Positions 33,183 through 41,826 of a stretch of DNA of 64,000 bases are shown piece by piece. The position numbers and the translations under genes are program-made. The stretch comes from Actinoplanes sp. DH11 (lineage in GTDB: Bacteria > Actinomycetota > Actinomycetes > Mycobacteriales > Micromonosporaceae). The DNA lies in contig NZ_JAHWGU010000001.1 of the NCBI RefSeq assembly GCF_020873875.1, positions 186,001 through 250,000 on the forward strand, read 5' to 3'. The notes under the pieces are model-generated. The model had not been told where the DNA came from and did not search any database. It saw nothing but the letters and a program-made list of their open reading frames with translations. Position 1 is the first letter of the stretch; each line of letters opens with the position of its first letter.

Positions 33183-34760
33183 TCAGGCCGCCGAGGCGCG
33201 TTCCCGTCGATCGGTGACCGACACGACTTGATCACGTCCGGCGTGCTTGGCAGCGTACAGCCGACTGTCCGCTGTGGACAGCAGGGCGGGCTGTGTCGGC
33301 GCGGTGAGCTCGGCGGACAGGGCGACACCGATGCTCACCGTCACGGGCAGGCCGTGTGTCAGCGATGCCCAGTCGTGGGCGCGGACCGAGCGGCGGATGG
33401 TGTCGAGCAGCGCGGTGGCCCGTTGCGCGGAGGTGCCCGGCAGGACGATCAGGAACTCCTCACCACCCATCCGGGCGACGAAGCCGGCCGGGCAGGTGGC
33501 ACTCAGCCCGCGGGTCAGCAGGTCGGCCACCCGGACCAGGACCTGGTCGCCGACGTTGTGCGACAGCCGGTCGTTGACCTGCTTGAAGTGGTCGAGGTCG
33601 ACCAGGGCGACGACCAGCGACGGGTCGTCCCGGACGAGGGCCGGGAGGTTCTCGTCGACGAACCGCCGATTGTGCAGCCCGGTCAGCGGGTCGCGGCGGG
33701 CCTGCTCCCGGAAACGCTCGGCCTCCTGCCGGGCCTCGGCCGTCTCGAACATCGCCTGCCGGGTACGCGTCCGCGCCTCCCGCTGGACCGAGTGCCGGTT
33801 CTGGTACGCCGTGAAGAAGACCTTGTGCGCCTCGAACGCCTCGGCGAACTCACCGCGGGCGGCGTGCAGTTCGGCCTGCTCCTGGTGCACCCGGACCAGC
33901 AGGTCGCCGAGGTCGCGTTCCAGGCACATCGCGCGCGAGGTGTCCAGCGTGGACTGCGCTCGGTCGAGGGCGCCCAGGCCGCGCTGTGCCCGGGCGAGGG
34001 TGAGCAGGTACATCGCCAGGGCGTCGGCGGCGTCGTACCGCCCCTCCTCGTGCCGCTCGATGCACTGCCGCATGGTGGCCTCGGCCTCGGGGAAGCGGCC
34101 GTTGCCGATCTGGATCCAGCCGATGGTGTCCAGGTACGCGGGCTCGAGCTTCTCGCCGCGCTCGTCGGCGAGCCGGAGCAGCCGGTCGGCCACCTGCTCG
34201 GCGCGCTTCTGGTTGCCGGTGTCGAACTCGGTGAAGGCGTAGTTGTTGAGCAGGCAGAGCAACGCCGGCGACCCGGTCTCCACGGCCAGCTGTTCGGCCT
34301 GCCGGTAACGGACCCGGGCCGCGTCCATCGAGCCGGCCGCCCAGAGCGCGTCGGCCAGCTTGGTGCGGTGCCAGATGTGCATGTGGGTGGTGGAGTCGTC
34401 GCCGAGCAACTCGACCGCGAGCACCGCGTGTTCCAGGGCCTGCTCGGCGTCGCTGAGGTGCCCGTGGATGTAGGACCAGACCAGGTGGGTGCGAGCCATC
34501 AGCCGGCGGTCGTCGTTGCTGACCGCCCACTGGTGCACCTGCCAGATCTGCGAGGCGGCGCCGGCCACGTCACCGGAGCGCAGCCGCATGTTGGCCTGCA
34601 CCAGCTGGGCGCGGGCGACGAGCGAGTCGTCACCGAGGGCGCGGGCCGCCTTCTCGATCTCGAGGGACCGGTCCAGCTCGACCGCCGCGTTCCACGAGCG
34701 TTCGTCCTCGATCGAGAGAAGGACAGCCGACATCGCCTCGGCACTCGCGAGCTCATCCAC
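33183..34760 (-). CDS. TPR-containing diguanylate cyclase (GGDEF)
   Basis: About 525 residues from the GTG at 34760 (AGGAG 6 bases upstream); an ATG at 34823 lacks such a site. Residues 1-350 are helical TPR-like repeats (QLVQANMRLRSGDVAGAASQ, LLRLADERGEKLEPAYLDTI, ALAMYLLTLARAQRGLGAL). The GGDEF domain follows: DPLTGLHNRRFVDENLPAL, LVDLDHFKQVNDRLSHNVGD and active-site MGGEEFLIVLPG, a functional GGEEF variant. It should make cyclic di-GMP, which controls development in actinomycetes. The TPR part probably senses a partner protein. No EAL domain or membrane segment is present. Confidence 0.93.
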   Translation of the reverse strand: MDELASAEAMSAVLLSIEDERSWNAAVELDRSLEIEKAARALGDDSLVARAQLVQANMRLRSGDVAGAASQIWQVHQWAVSNDDRRLMARTHLVWSYIHGHLSDAEQALEHAVLAVELLGDDSTTHMHIWHRTKLADALWAAGSMDAARVRYRQAEQLAVETGSPALLCLLNNYAFTEFDTGNQKRAEQVADRLLRLADERGEKLEPAYLDTIGWIQIGNGRFPEAEATMRQCIERHEEGRYDAADALAMYLLTLARAQRGLGALDRAQSTLDTSRAMCLERDLGDLLVRVHQEQAELHAARGEFAEAFEAHKVFFTAYQNRHSVQREARTRTRQAMFETAEARQEAERFREQARRDPLTGLHNRRFVDENLPALVRDDPSLVVALVDLDHFKQVNDRLSHNVGDQVLVRVADLLTRGLSATCPAGFVARMGGEEFLIVLPGTSAQRATALLDTIRRSVRAHDWASLTHGLPVTVSIGVALSAELTAPTQPALLSTADSRLYAAKHAGRDQVVSVTDRRERASAA

Positions 34761-34878
34761 CCGGTTCTCCTCTCCCCTGCTGAGCATTGATCGGCGGCGT
34801 CCGGCCCGGCTGTAGGGATTCACTCTCCGTTCGTCGAGGTTATCTCTGCGTAAACGGACAAAGCGCTACATGTGACGA

Positions 34879-34905
34879 CGCCCGCACCCTGAGTGGGTGC
34901 GGGCG
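34879..34905 (-). terminator. Terminator hairpin downstream of DHA2 exporter
   Basis: CGCCCGCACCC (34879-34889) and GGGTGCGGGCG (34895-34905), perfect 11-bp stem with a 5-base loop, 18 bases after the minus-strand stop at 34924. Confidence 0.8.
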
Positions 34906-34923
34906 CCGGTGCTGCCGGGTGGT

Positions 34924-36513
34924 TCACTTGGCGGCGAGGGCCGCCTCCTTCTTCTCCGGGGACTCCGGCGGGGTGGTGCCGAGGTCGACCGTGCTGCGCA
35001 GCTTCGCGGGCTTCATCGCGACGGCGGCGATCACGCCGATCACCGCGACTGCTGCGGAGATCAGGAAGATGTGGCCGGTGGCGTCGCCGTACGCGACCCG
35101 GACCACGTGCTGGATCGCCTCGGGCAGGCTGCTCAGGTTCAGCGCGCTGGTGCCGGAGGTGCTGCCGGCGGGCACGCCCATCGCGGTCAGCTGCTCGGTC
35201 ATCGAGTCGGCGACCCGGCGGGCGAGGACCGCACCGAGGACCGAGACGCCGATCGTGCCGCCGAGCGAGCGGAAGAACGCGATAGTCGAGCTGGCCGCGC
35301 CGATGTCCTTGAGCGCCACGGTGTTCTGCACGGCGAGAACCAGGTTCTGCATGGAGAGGCCGACACCGATGCCGACCAGGGCCATGGCGCCGCCCACGTA
35401 CCAGAGGGAGGTGTCGTGGTCGATCGTCGAGAGTCCGGCGAACCCGATGACCAGGACGATCGTGCCGGTCACCACGTACGGCTTGATCTTGCCGCTCTTG
35501 GTGATCATGCGACCGCCGATGGTCGAGGAGACCAGGATGCCGATCATCATCGGGATCATCAGCAGGCCGGCCTCGGTCGGGCTGTAGCCGCGGCCGATCT
35601 GGAAGTACTGACCGAGGAAGACCGAGCCGCCGAACATCGCCATGCCGACCGCGAGGCTGCCCAGGATCGCCAGGGCCGTGGTGCGCTGCCGGACGATCGA
35701 CAGCGGCACGACCGGCTCGTCGACCCGGGACTCGACCCAGACGGCGAGGGCGAGCAGCAGCACGCCGGCGCCCACCATGGCGAAGGTCTGCCAGGAGACC
35801 CAGTCGAACGAGCCGTCGACGAACGAGACCCAGACCAGGATCACGCTGACGCCGGCCGCGATCAGGGTGGCGCCCAGCCAGTCGATCTTCACGTTGTCGC
35901 GGCGCATGACCGGCAGGTGCAGGGTCTTCTGGAGGACGAGCAGGGCGATCACCGCGAACGGCGCGCCGATGAAGAAGCACCAGCGCCAGCCGAGCCAGCC
36001 GGTGTCCACGATCAGGCCACCGAGCAGGGGCCCGCCGACGGTGGCGAGAGCCATCACGCCGCCGAGGTAGCCGTTGTAGCGGCCGCGTTCCCGCGGCGGG
36101 ATCATCGCGGCGATCGCGACCTGCACCAACGCCTGTACGCCGCCCATGCCGAGGCCCTGGAACGCGCGGGCGGCGATCAGCTGCTCGGTGTTCTGGGTGA
36201 AGCCGGCGATCAGCGAACCCAGCACGAAGATCACGATGGAGGCTTGGACCAGCAGCTTCTTGCTGTAGAGGTCGGAGAGCTTGCCCCAGATCGGGGTGGT
36301 CGCCGTGGCGGTGAGCAGGGTGGCCGTGACGACCCAGGTGTACTGCGTCTGGCTGCCGTTCAGGTCACCGATGATCTTCGGCAGGGCGGTGGAGACGATG
36401 GTGGAGCTGGCCATCGCGACGAACAGCACGAGCAGGAGGCCGGAGAGGGCTTCCATGATCTCGCGGTGCGTCATCGCGCTCTGGTCGGCCCGTGTTGTGG
36501 TTGGGGCGCTCAT
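34924..36513 (-). CDS. DHA2-family MFS drug exporter
   Basis: A 529-residue transporter with about 14 membrane helices. The ATG at 36513 overlaps the MarR stop by 4 bases. MASSTIVSTALPKIIGDL, WVVTATLLTATATTPIWGKL and ARAFQGLGMGGVQALVQVAI carry the DHA2 motifs, and GGVMALATVGGPLLGG is the drug:H+ antiporter motif C. A charged tail ends in EKKEAALAAK. It expels toxic compounds by proton antiport; substrate unknown. Regulated by the co-transcribed MarR protein, probably through the inverted repeat at 37002-37024. Confidence 0.95.
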   Translation of the reverse strand: MSAPTTTRADQSAMTHREIMEALSGLLLVLFVAMASSTIVSTALPKIIGDLNGSQTQYTWVVTATLLTATATTPIWGKLSDLYSKKLLVQASIVIFVLGSLIAGFTQNTEQLIAARAFQGLGMGGVQALVQVAIAAMIPPRERGRYNGYLGGVMALATVGGPLLGGLIVDTGWLGWRWCFFIGAPFAVIALLVLQKTLHLPVMRRDNVKIDWLGATLIAAGVSVILVWVSFVDGSFDWVSWQTFAMVGAGVLLLALAVWVESRVDEPVVPLSIVRQRTTALAILGSLAVGMAMFGGSVFLGQYFQIGRGYSPTEAGLLMIPMMIGILVSSTIGGRMITKSGKIKPYVVTGTIVLVIGFAGLSTIDHDTSLWYVGGAMALVGIGVGLSMQNLVLAVQNTVALKDIGAASSTIAFFRSLGGTIGVSVLGAVLARRVADSMTEQLTAMGVPAGSTSGTSALNLSSLPEAIQHVVRVAYGDATGHIFLISAAVAVIGVIAAVAMKPAKLRSTVDLGTTPPESPEKKEAALAAK

Positions 36514-36959
36514 CGCGCGACCTCCAGGCTGGGCGTGTGGTTCTGGTTCTGCTGGGCGATCAGGTCCGCGGCGAAGCGCTGGAGGGATGCGGCAAACGTG
36601 TCGATCTCCTCCTGGCTCCACCGGGCGAGTGCGTCGGCGAGCCGACTGTCGTAATGCGCGTACACCGCATCGAGTTCGGTCCGGCCCCGGTCGGTGAGGC
36701 GCAGCATGCTGGCGCGCCCGTCGGCGGGGTCGGCGGTCCGGGCGACGAGTCCGTCGCGGACCAGGGCGGCGATCGTGCGGCTGATCGTCGACGGGTCGAG
36801 TGCGTGCTCGGCGGCCAGGTCCTTCATGTGGCAGGCCTCGTTGCGGCGGATCGCGGCGAGCACGCCGGTCGTGCTGACGGGGGCGGCCGAACTCTGCTTG
36901 AGCAGGCGTACCGCCTTGAGCAGTTCGTGCAGGCCCGCCACCAAGGCTTCGTTGGCCAT
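36510..36959 (-). CDS. MarR-family transcriptional regulator
   Basis: A 149-residue winged-helix regulator; GGGAGG precedes the ATG. CHMKDLAAEHALDPSTISRTIAALV is the helix-turn-helix, RTADPADGRASMLRLTDRG the wing with the conserved DxRxxxxxLT pattern. It leads an operon with a DHA2 exporter (ATGA overlap), the standard ligand-relieved arrangement. The divergent TetR gene starts 105 bases away across an inverted repeat. Confidence 0.95.
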   Translation of the reverse strand: MANEALVAGLHELLKAVRLLKQSSAAPVSTTGVLAAIRRNEACHMKDLAAEHALDPSTISRTIAALVRDGLVARTADPADGRASMLRLTDRGRTELDAVYAHYDSRLADALARWSQEEIDTFAASLQRFAADLIAQQNQNHTPSLEVAR

Positions 36960-37001
36960 GTCGCGCCTCCCGTGATGTTTGCTGCACACAACTATCGCGC
37001 C

Positions 37002-37024
37002 AAACTTGCCGCCTGTGCAAGTTT
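37002..37024. promoter_or_regulatory. Inverted repeat operator between MarR and TetR genes
   Basis: AAACTTGC-N7-GCAAGTTT is a perfect 8-bp inverted repeat of 23 bases, a size and form usual for MarR sites. It lies 43 bases before the MarR start and 41 before the TetR start, so one bound dimer could cover both promoters. Confidence 0.75.
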
Positions 37025-37064
37025 TCCCATTGGGAACTGAATCACACGCCGATATGCTCAGCCG

Positions 37065-37670
37065 ATGAGCGTGCCGACCACTGAGCCGGGCCTTCGCGAG
37101 CGCAAGAAGGCGGCCACCCGCCTCGCCCTGCACGAGGCCGCCCTGCGCCTGGCCCTCGAACACGGCCCGGACCGGATCACGGTCGAGGCGATCGCCGACG
37201 AGGCCGGTGTCTCCCGGCGCACCTTCTCCAACTACTTCGCGAACAAGGAGGAGGCGCTCTTCTACGGCCAGCACCAGCGGATGCGGCAGGTGCTGGAGAT
37301 CATCCGGGCTCGGCCCCGCGACGAACCGCCGTGGCACGCACTCACCGCGGCCGCCGCCGAGTTCTACGGCGCGAGTGGCGACCTGGATCCGGAGTGGACG
37401 GCGCGCACCCGCCTGATGCGCCGGCACCCGTCCCTCGCCGCCGCGCAGATGCAGACCTTCGCCGCTATGGAACGCGAGATCGGCGCGGAGGTCACGGCCC
37501 GGCTGGGCCCGGGCGAGGACCCCACGGGGGTACGGGCCAAACTGCTCGCGGCCACTTTCCTGGCCGCGTTGCGGGTCGCGTTGACGGCCTGGCTGGAGCA
37601 CCCCGCCGACTCGACCTACTGGGAGGTGGCGAGCGAGGCGCTCGCCGAGGCCGGCCGCGGGTTCGCCTGA
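37065..37670 (+). CDS. TetR-family transcriptional regulator
   Basis: A 201-residue regulator. The DNA-binding domain occupies residues 10-60 (RKKAATRLALHEAALRLALE, ITVEAIADEAGVSRRTFSNYFANKEEALF). The C-terminal ligand domain is variable, with a MarR/exporter operon divergent from it. It may be a second regulator of the exporter or of itself. The next gene on the opposite strand is another TetR, with 3' ends converging 20 bases apart. Confidence 0.95.
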   Translation: MSVPTTEPGLRERKKAATRLALHEAALRLALEHGPDRITVEAIADEAGVSRRTFSNYFANKEEALFYGQHQRMRQVLEIIRARPRDEPPWHALTAAAAEFYGASGDLDPEWTARTRLMRRHPSLAAAQMQTFAAMEREIGAEVTARLGPGEDPTGVRAKLLAATFLAALRVALTAWLEHPADSTYWEVASEALAEAGRGFA

Positions 37671-37690
37671 CGCACGACGGGTGCGGCCGG

Positions 37691-38254
37691 TCAGCGGGTG
37701 GCGAGGCCGCCGAGGAGCAGGACCAGCTGCCGGCGCCAGGCCTGCGGATCGGCGGAGTGCTGGGCCACCCCGGCGTTCGCCATCATCAGCAGGGCCAGGT
37801 CCTGCCGGGTGAAGTCGGAGCGCAGCCGGCCGGCCCGCTGGGCGCGGACGATCACGTCGACCGCACGCCGCTGTGCGGCGGCGCGCAGCGCGGCGAGCCG
37901 TTCGTCGTCGTCGAAGGCCGTGGTGACAAGCAGTTCCGCGAGGCCCCGGTCGGTGGCCTGCAACTCGCACACCCGGGTGAGGTAGCCGACGAACGCGGCC
38001 CACGGGTCCGGATGCTCCAGGGACTGCTCGGCGAGCCGGACCGCGGCCGTCATGTGACCGGCGAAGACCTCGGCGATCAGGTGCCGCCGGCTGGGGAAGC
38101 GGCGGTAGAGGGTGGCGTTGCCGACCCCGGCGCGCCGGGCGATCTCGTCCAGCGACGCGTCCAGGCCGTGCTCGGCGAAGACTTCCCGAGCGGCGGCGAG
38201 CAGAGCGGCGCGGTTCCGTCGGGCGTCCGCGCGCAGGCGGGTGGCCATGGGCAT
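37691..38254 (-). CDS. TetR-family transcriptional regulator
   Basis: A 187-residue regulator. Helix-turn-helix: LRADARRNRAALLAAAREVF, ASLDEIARRAGVGNATLYRRF. It belongs to a different branch from the upstream TetR (shorter ligand domain ending LLLGGLATR). It is divergent from the dienelactone hydrolase gene with 83 bases between starts, so it most likely represses that gene in response to its substrate. Starts at 38254 or 38248 (MPMA, M3). Confidence 0.94.
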   Translation of the reverse strand: MPMATRLRADARRNRAALLAAAREVFAEHGLDASLDEIARRAGVGNATLYRRFPSRRHLIAEVFAGHMTAAVRLAEQSLEHPDPWAAFVGYLTRVCELQATDRGLAELLVTTAFDDDERLAALRAAAQRRAVDVIVRAQRAGRLRSDFTRQDLALLMMANAGVAQHSADPQAWRRQLVLLLGGLATR

Positions 38255-38337
38255 GAGGATACGACGTCCACCGGGAAAGACGGAGATCCAATGTTACGGT
38301 CCGGACGATCATTCGTGACGGTCGTGGAGGTACTCGC

Positions 38338-39093
38338 ATGCGGCAGCTTCAGGTGGACGTCCCGGCGGCGGACGGGACTGCCGACGCCTACCTCGTCATG
38401 CCGGACGGCGGTGGCCCGTACCCCGGTGTGCTGCTCTTCATGGACGCGTTCGGCCTGCGTCCGCAGATCCTGGGGATGGCCGCCCGGATCGCCGCGCGGG
38501 GTTACGCCGTGCTGGCCCCGAACATTCTGTACCGCAGCGCGGCCAGCCCTCTCGTCGAACCGGAGGACCTGGTCGAGGAGGATCGCCGGGGCGCCGCGTT
38601 CCGCCGGTTGATGCCGATGATGGCCGCGCTTACCGCCGACCGTCTCGTCGCGGACACCCGGCACTACCTGGACTTCCTCGCCGCCGTACCGGGTGTGGGG
38701 GACGGACCGGCGGGCATCGTCGGGTACTGCATGGGCGGCCGGAACGCGCTCGTCGCGGTGAGCGCGCTGCCGGACCGGTTCGCCGCGCTCGCCAGTTTCC
38801 ACGCGGGGCGGCTCGTCACCGACAGCCCGGACAGCCCGCACCTGGCCGTCGGCAAGATCAGCGGCGAGGTCTATTTCGGACACGCCGACAACGACGGTTC
38901 GATGACGCGCGAGAACATCGCGGCGCTGGAGGCGGCGCTGGCGGCGGCGGGCGTCACCTACACCTCGGAGCTCTACGAGGGCGCGCCGCACGGCTTCACC
39001 ATGGCGGACACCGCGATGCACGACGAGGCCGCCGAACAGCGGCACTGGACGGCGCTCCTCGCGTTGCTCGACCGGGCGCTGCCGGTCAGGTGA
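38338..39093 (+). CDS. Dienelactone hydrolase family protein
   Basis: A 251-residue alpha/beta hydrolase. GPYPGVLLFMDAFGLRPQILGMAARIA is the N-terminal signature, GIVGYCMGGRNAL holds nucleophile Cys, GHADNDGSMTREN the Asp and YEGAPHGFTMAD the His. Dienelactone hydrolases open chlorinated or plain dienelactones in aromatic degradation, but many homologues act on other esters. GGAGG lies 6 bases before the ATG. Control by the divergent TetR is inferred from position. Its end overlaps the convergent VOC gene by 8 bases. Confidence 0.92.
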   Translation: MRQLQVDVPAADGTADAYLVMPDGGGPYPGVLLFMDAFGLRPQILGMAARIAARGYAVLAPNILYRSAASPLVEPEDLVEEDRRGAAFRRLMPMMAALTADRLVADTRHYLDFLAAVPGVGDGPAGIVGYCMGGRNALVAVSALPDRFAALASFHAGRLVTDSPDSPHLAVGKISGEVYFGHADNDGSMTRENIAALEAALAAAGVTYTSELYEGAPHGFTMADTAMHDEAAEQRHWTALLALLDRALPVR

Positions 39094-39514
39094 GGCAGAA
39101 CTCGTTGCCCTCCGGGTCGGTCATCACGAACCACGAGAACGGTCCCTGCTGACCGGCCCGGACGAAGGTGGCCCCGCGTCCGACGAGCTTGTCGCGCACG
39201 GCCTCCCGCGCCTCGTCGCCGACCCGGACGTCGAGGTGCAGGCGGTTCTTCACCGACTTCCCCTCCGGGACGGCCTGGAACAGGATCCGCCGCCGACCGC
39301 CGCCGTCCGGGTGCACGACCGCCCCGCCGATCCGCCACACCAGCGCGCCGTTGTGCCGTTTCGTGTCCTCCACGCGGGCGTGACCCTTGGCGACCATGTC
39401 CTCGATGAACGCCTCGTCCTGCGGCTCCACCTGCCAGTCGAGGGTCTCGGCCCACCAGTCGGCGAGGGTGTGCGGATCGGCGCTGTCCACCACGATCTGG
39501 ATGTCGTAAGGCAT
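39086..39514 (-). CDS. VOC (glyoxalase/bleomycin-resistance-like) family protein
   Basis: A 142-residue protein starting MPYDIQIVVDSADPHTLADWW, the usual beginning of the actinobacterial VOC branch. Paired beta-alpha-beta-beta-beta units end in DPEGNEFCLT, with metal-site Glu in GNEFC. Substrate unknown. Small VOC proteins in this branch are often unannotated accessory enzymes. It is separated from the SnoaL-like gene by 38 bases on the same strand, so both may share a transcript. Confidence 0.9.
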   Translation of the reverse strand: MPYDIQIVVDSADPHTLADWWAETLDWQVEPQDEAFIEDMVAKGHARVEDTKRHNGALVWRIGGAVVHPDGGGRRRILFQAVPEGKSVKNRLHLDVRVGDEAREAVRDKLVGRGATFVRAGQQGPFSWFVMTDPEGNEFCLT

Positions 39515-39552
39515 GAGCCGCACGCTACCCACGAAACCGGACAGATTACGGC

Positions 39553-39912
39553 CTAATTGTCGTAGAGACCGGGGAAGAAGCGGTCTACGGCCGTCACGTC
39601 GTACACGTGCCTGATCTCGTTGATCGACCCGTCCGCCACCGCGAGAAACTCGACGAGCCGGGCCGTGCCGAACGGCGCGATGAGGTCGTAGACGAGCGCC
39701 GCGCCGTCGATCGCGTCGGTCCGCGCGATCACCTCGACCCGGTCCGCGAAGGCGGCGATCCGGTGCAGCACCTGCAACAGTTCCTCGTCGTCGACGGGGG
39801 CGTCGAGGTTCCACTCGGCCTCCACGTCCGCGGTGAGCAGGCGGCGTGCGGCCGGCAGGTCGTCGCTGGTCCAGGACCGGATCCAGAAATCCACCACGTC
39901 CATCGCGCTCAT
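39553..39912 (-). CDS. SnoaL-like/NTF2-fold protein
   Basis: A 119-residue protein. VVDFWIRSWTSDDLPAARRLLTADVEAEW and LHRIAAFADRVEVIARTDA followed by YDLIAPFGTARLVEFLAVADGSINEIRHVYD give the curved-sheet NTF2 fold. Such proteins are polyketide cyclases, isomerases or binding proteins. No catalytic set can be assigned. Starts at 39912 or 39903. It is 70 bases from the epimerase gene end on the same strand. Confidence 0.85.
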   Translation of the reverse strand: MSAMDVVDFWIRSWTSDDLPAARRLLTADVEAEWNLDAPVDDEELLQVLHRIAAFADRVEVIARTDAIDGAALVYDLIAPFGTARLVEFLAVADGSINEIRHVYDVTAVDRFFPGLYDN

Positions 39913-39982
39913 CCGTTCAGCTCGGCGCCGGCAGCGGCGGCCGCACCGGGAAGTTCGCAACGGGAGATCATCGGGGCGCGCA

Positions 39983-41290
39983 TCAGCCGAGAACTCCGGA
40001 GAAGAGGGCGGCCTGAGCCACCGGCATGGCCTCAGGGGCGGGTGCGAGACCCAGGAGAGCGGCGGTGGCCTGCGCGGTGCGCCGGGCGGCGAGCCCGTCA
40101 CCGTACGGGTTCCCGCCGGCGGTCATGGCGTCGCGGCGCACCCGGCTGTCCAGCAGGGCCGACGCCTCCTCGACGATCCGCGCGGTGTCCGAGCCGACCA
40201 GTTTCGCGCAGCCCTCCACGCGCTCGGTCGCCGCACGCAGCACCAGTGCCGGCACCCCGAACGACGGCGCCTCCTCCTGGATGCCACCCGAGTCGGTGAG
40301 CACCAGGTACGCCTCGGACAGCAACCGGGACAGGTCCGGGTAGGACAGCGGGCCGGTGGCGGTGACCCGCTCCACGCCGGTCAGCGCGGCGTCCACCTGC
40401 GCGTGGAACGACAGGTCCGGGTGGCACGGCAACACCACCTCGATGTCCGGGTAGCGGGCGATCAGCTGCTTGACCGCGTCCAGGATCCGGCTCAGTGGCT
40501 CGCCCCAGGATTCGCGGCGGTCGGCGGTGACCAGGACCAGCCGCTTGTCGCTGCTCGTCCCGCGCTTTGTGACGCGGCCTGTCTCGCGGTCCGTTTCGCG
40601 CTTTGTCCCGCGGTCCGTCTCGCGCTGTGTCTCGCGGTCCGTTTCGCGCTGTGCCGCGCGCGCCGCCAGCAGCGGGTTCTCGAACGGCATCCGGCGGCCG
40701 GCCATCGCGAGGGTCGCGTCCACCACGGTGTTGCCGGTGATCAGGACGTCGGTGTGGGCGATCCTCTCGTCCAGCAGGTTCATCGCGGCCGGCGGCGTCG
40801 GCGCCAGGTGCAGCGTGGCGACCTGGGCGAGCAGGCGGCGGTTCGCCTCCTCGGGGAACAGCGGGTCCAGGTCACCGGAGCGCAGACCGGCCTCCAGGTG
40901 GACGACCGGGATGCGGCGCCAGAACGCGGCCAGGGCACCGGCCAGGCTCGTCGTGGTGTCGCCCTGCACGATCACGGCGGCCGGGGTGCGTACCGACCAG
41001 ATTTCGTCGAGCTCGCGGACCATCGCGGTGAGCGGTTCGGTCTGGCTGCCTTCGACGGTCAGCGTGATGTCCGGTTCGAGGCCGAAGGCGGTGAGCACCG
41101 CAGTGACCGTCGCCGGGTGCCGACCACCGGCGAGCAGGACCGGCCGCAGCAGGCCGGCCTCCCGCATGGCCAGAGCGACGGGGGCGAGCTTGACCGCCTC
41201 GGTACGGGTGCCGCCGATGAGGTGGACCTCGGGTCGCGTGCGCATCGTGCCGGTGGTCGTGGCCGGTTCGCCGGTGTTTTCGCGCTTCAT
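39983..41290 (-). CDS. wecB: UDP-N-acetylglucosamine 2-epimerase (non-hydrolysing) with a repeat insertion
   Basis: A 435-residue enzyme. VHLIGGTRTEAVKLAPVALAM, VIVQGDTTTSLAGALAAFW, VHLEAGLRSGDLDPLFPEE and LTDSGGIQEEAPSFGVPALV are diagnostic. The family converts UDP-GlcNAc to UDP-ManNAc for cell-wall polymers. The common GTRPE is GTRTE here. A 32-residue tract of RETx tetrapeptides lies between LLAARAAQ and KRLVLVTADRR, at the junction of the two Rossmann-like lobes, so the fold is probably kept. ATG 41290 is chosen; ATG 41245 begins nearer the conserved part. Confidence 0.92.
   Translation of the reverse strand: MKRENTGEPATTTGTMRTRPEVHLIGGTRTEAVKLAPVALAMREAGLLRPVLLAGGRHPATVTAVLTAFGLEPDITLTVEGSQTEPLTAMVRELDEIWSVRTPAAVIVQGDTTTSLAGALAAFWRRIPVVHLEAGLRSGDLDPLFPEEANRRLLAQVATLHLAPTPPAAMNLLDERIAHTDVLITGNTVVDATLAMAGRRMPFENPLLAARAAQRETDRETQRETDRGTKRETDRETGRVTKRGTSSDKRLVLVTADRRESWGEPLSRILDAVKQLIARYPDIEVVLPCHPDLSFHAQVDAALTGVERVTATGPLSYPDLSRLLSEAYLVLTDSGGIQEEAPSFGVPALVLRAATERVEGCAKLVGSDTARIVEEASALLDSRVRRDAMTAGGNPYGDGLAARRTAQATAALLGLAPAPEAMPVAQAALFSGVLG
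40553..40648 (-). repeat. 12-bp in-frame repeat, 8 units, inside the epimerase gene
   Basis: Eight 12-base units encode RETD, RETQ, RETD, RGTK, RETD, RETG, RVTK and RGTS on the minus strand. The array is charged and probably forms a surface helix or loop. Its exact 96-base length keeps the frame. Confidence 0.95.
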
Positions 41291-41826
41291 GGGGAGCCGT
41301 TCTTTCGCGAGGGGGCGGGATCGGGGCCAGGCTGCGGAGGGCTGGCGGCGTTCAGCGCCTCGCTCCTGCGCCGGCGCGCCCCGGGAAGCTCGCGGCGCAT
41401 CAGGTGCAGCCGCGGGTTCGCGACGATGTCGGCTGCGGACATCCTCACCCCCCACGTTCTCGTCACGGAAAGTGATTTCCGCCAATCTGGCGATCTGTTC
41501 TCTCAGACGTAATAGGACATTAAGTTGCTACGGAGCGTGACTCAAGCGCGGTGAGAGGGTCGACGGCGAATGCTGACCGAAAGGTCTAACACAGACGCCT
41601 CGGACCGCTCTCGCTGGCGAAAAGGGGACGCAGAATGTCGGAATTAGAAGCTTATGAAGGCGCTGCTGTGTGCGTCCCCGCAATTGCGGACGGTAACTGC
41701 GGAGTGAGGTGAGGGGAGATGCTAGCAGTCACTAAGAGTGATTCAACCGCTGCGGTCCAGAGTTATCGGTTTTCAACTCTTGCTCAATCAAGTCATGATG
41801 TTGAATAGCGATCCCTGGAGGACACC
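41291..41826. other. Intergenic region with lower GC between epimerase and Tat lipoprotein
   Basis: About 530 bases. The first part is the epimerase leader. From about 41500 the base composition drops (runs such as AATTAGAAGCTTATGAAGG). It holds a 25-codon ORF at 41635 with a good ribosome binding site. The final part leads to the lipoprotein start with GGAGG at 41817-41821. No hairpin terminator is evident. Confidence 0.6.
41635..41712 (+). CDS. Possible 25-residue peptide with two cysteines
   Basis: The ATG is preceded by AAGGGG at 8 bases. The product starts MSELEAYEGAA, an acidic leader-like stretch, and ends VCVPAIADGNCGVR, with Cys13 and Cys22. Neither the size nor the pattern matches a peptide family I know, and no RiPP-modifying enzyme is adjacent. 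It could be an upstream ORF regulating the lipoprotein gene 114 bases downstream, a small secreted peptide, or chance. Confidence 0.3.
   Translation: MSELEAYEGAAVCVPAIADGNCGVR

Noticed and set aside
32004..34790. 928-codon plus-strand frame
   Set aside because: Antisense shadow of the methyltransferase and GGDEF genes, with typical GC-rich antisense composition.
41635..41712. Calling the 25-residue ORF a RiPP precursor
   Set aside because: No modifying enzyme, protease or transporter lies nearby; listed only as a possible peptide.
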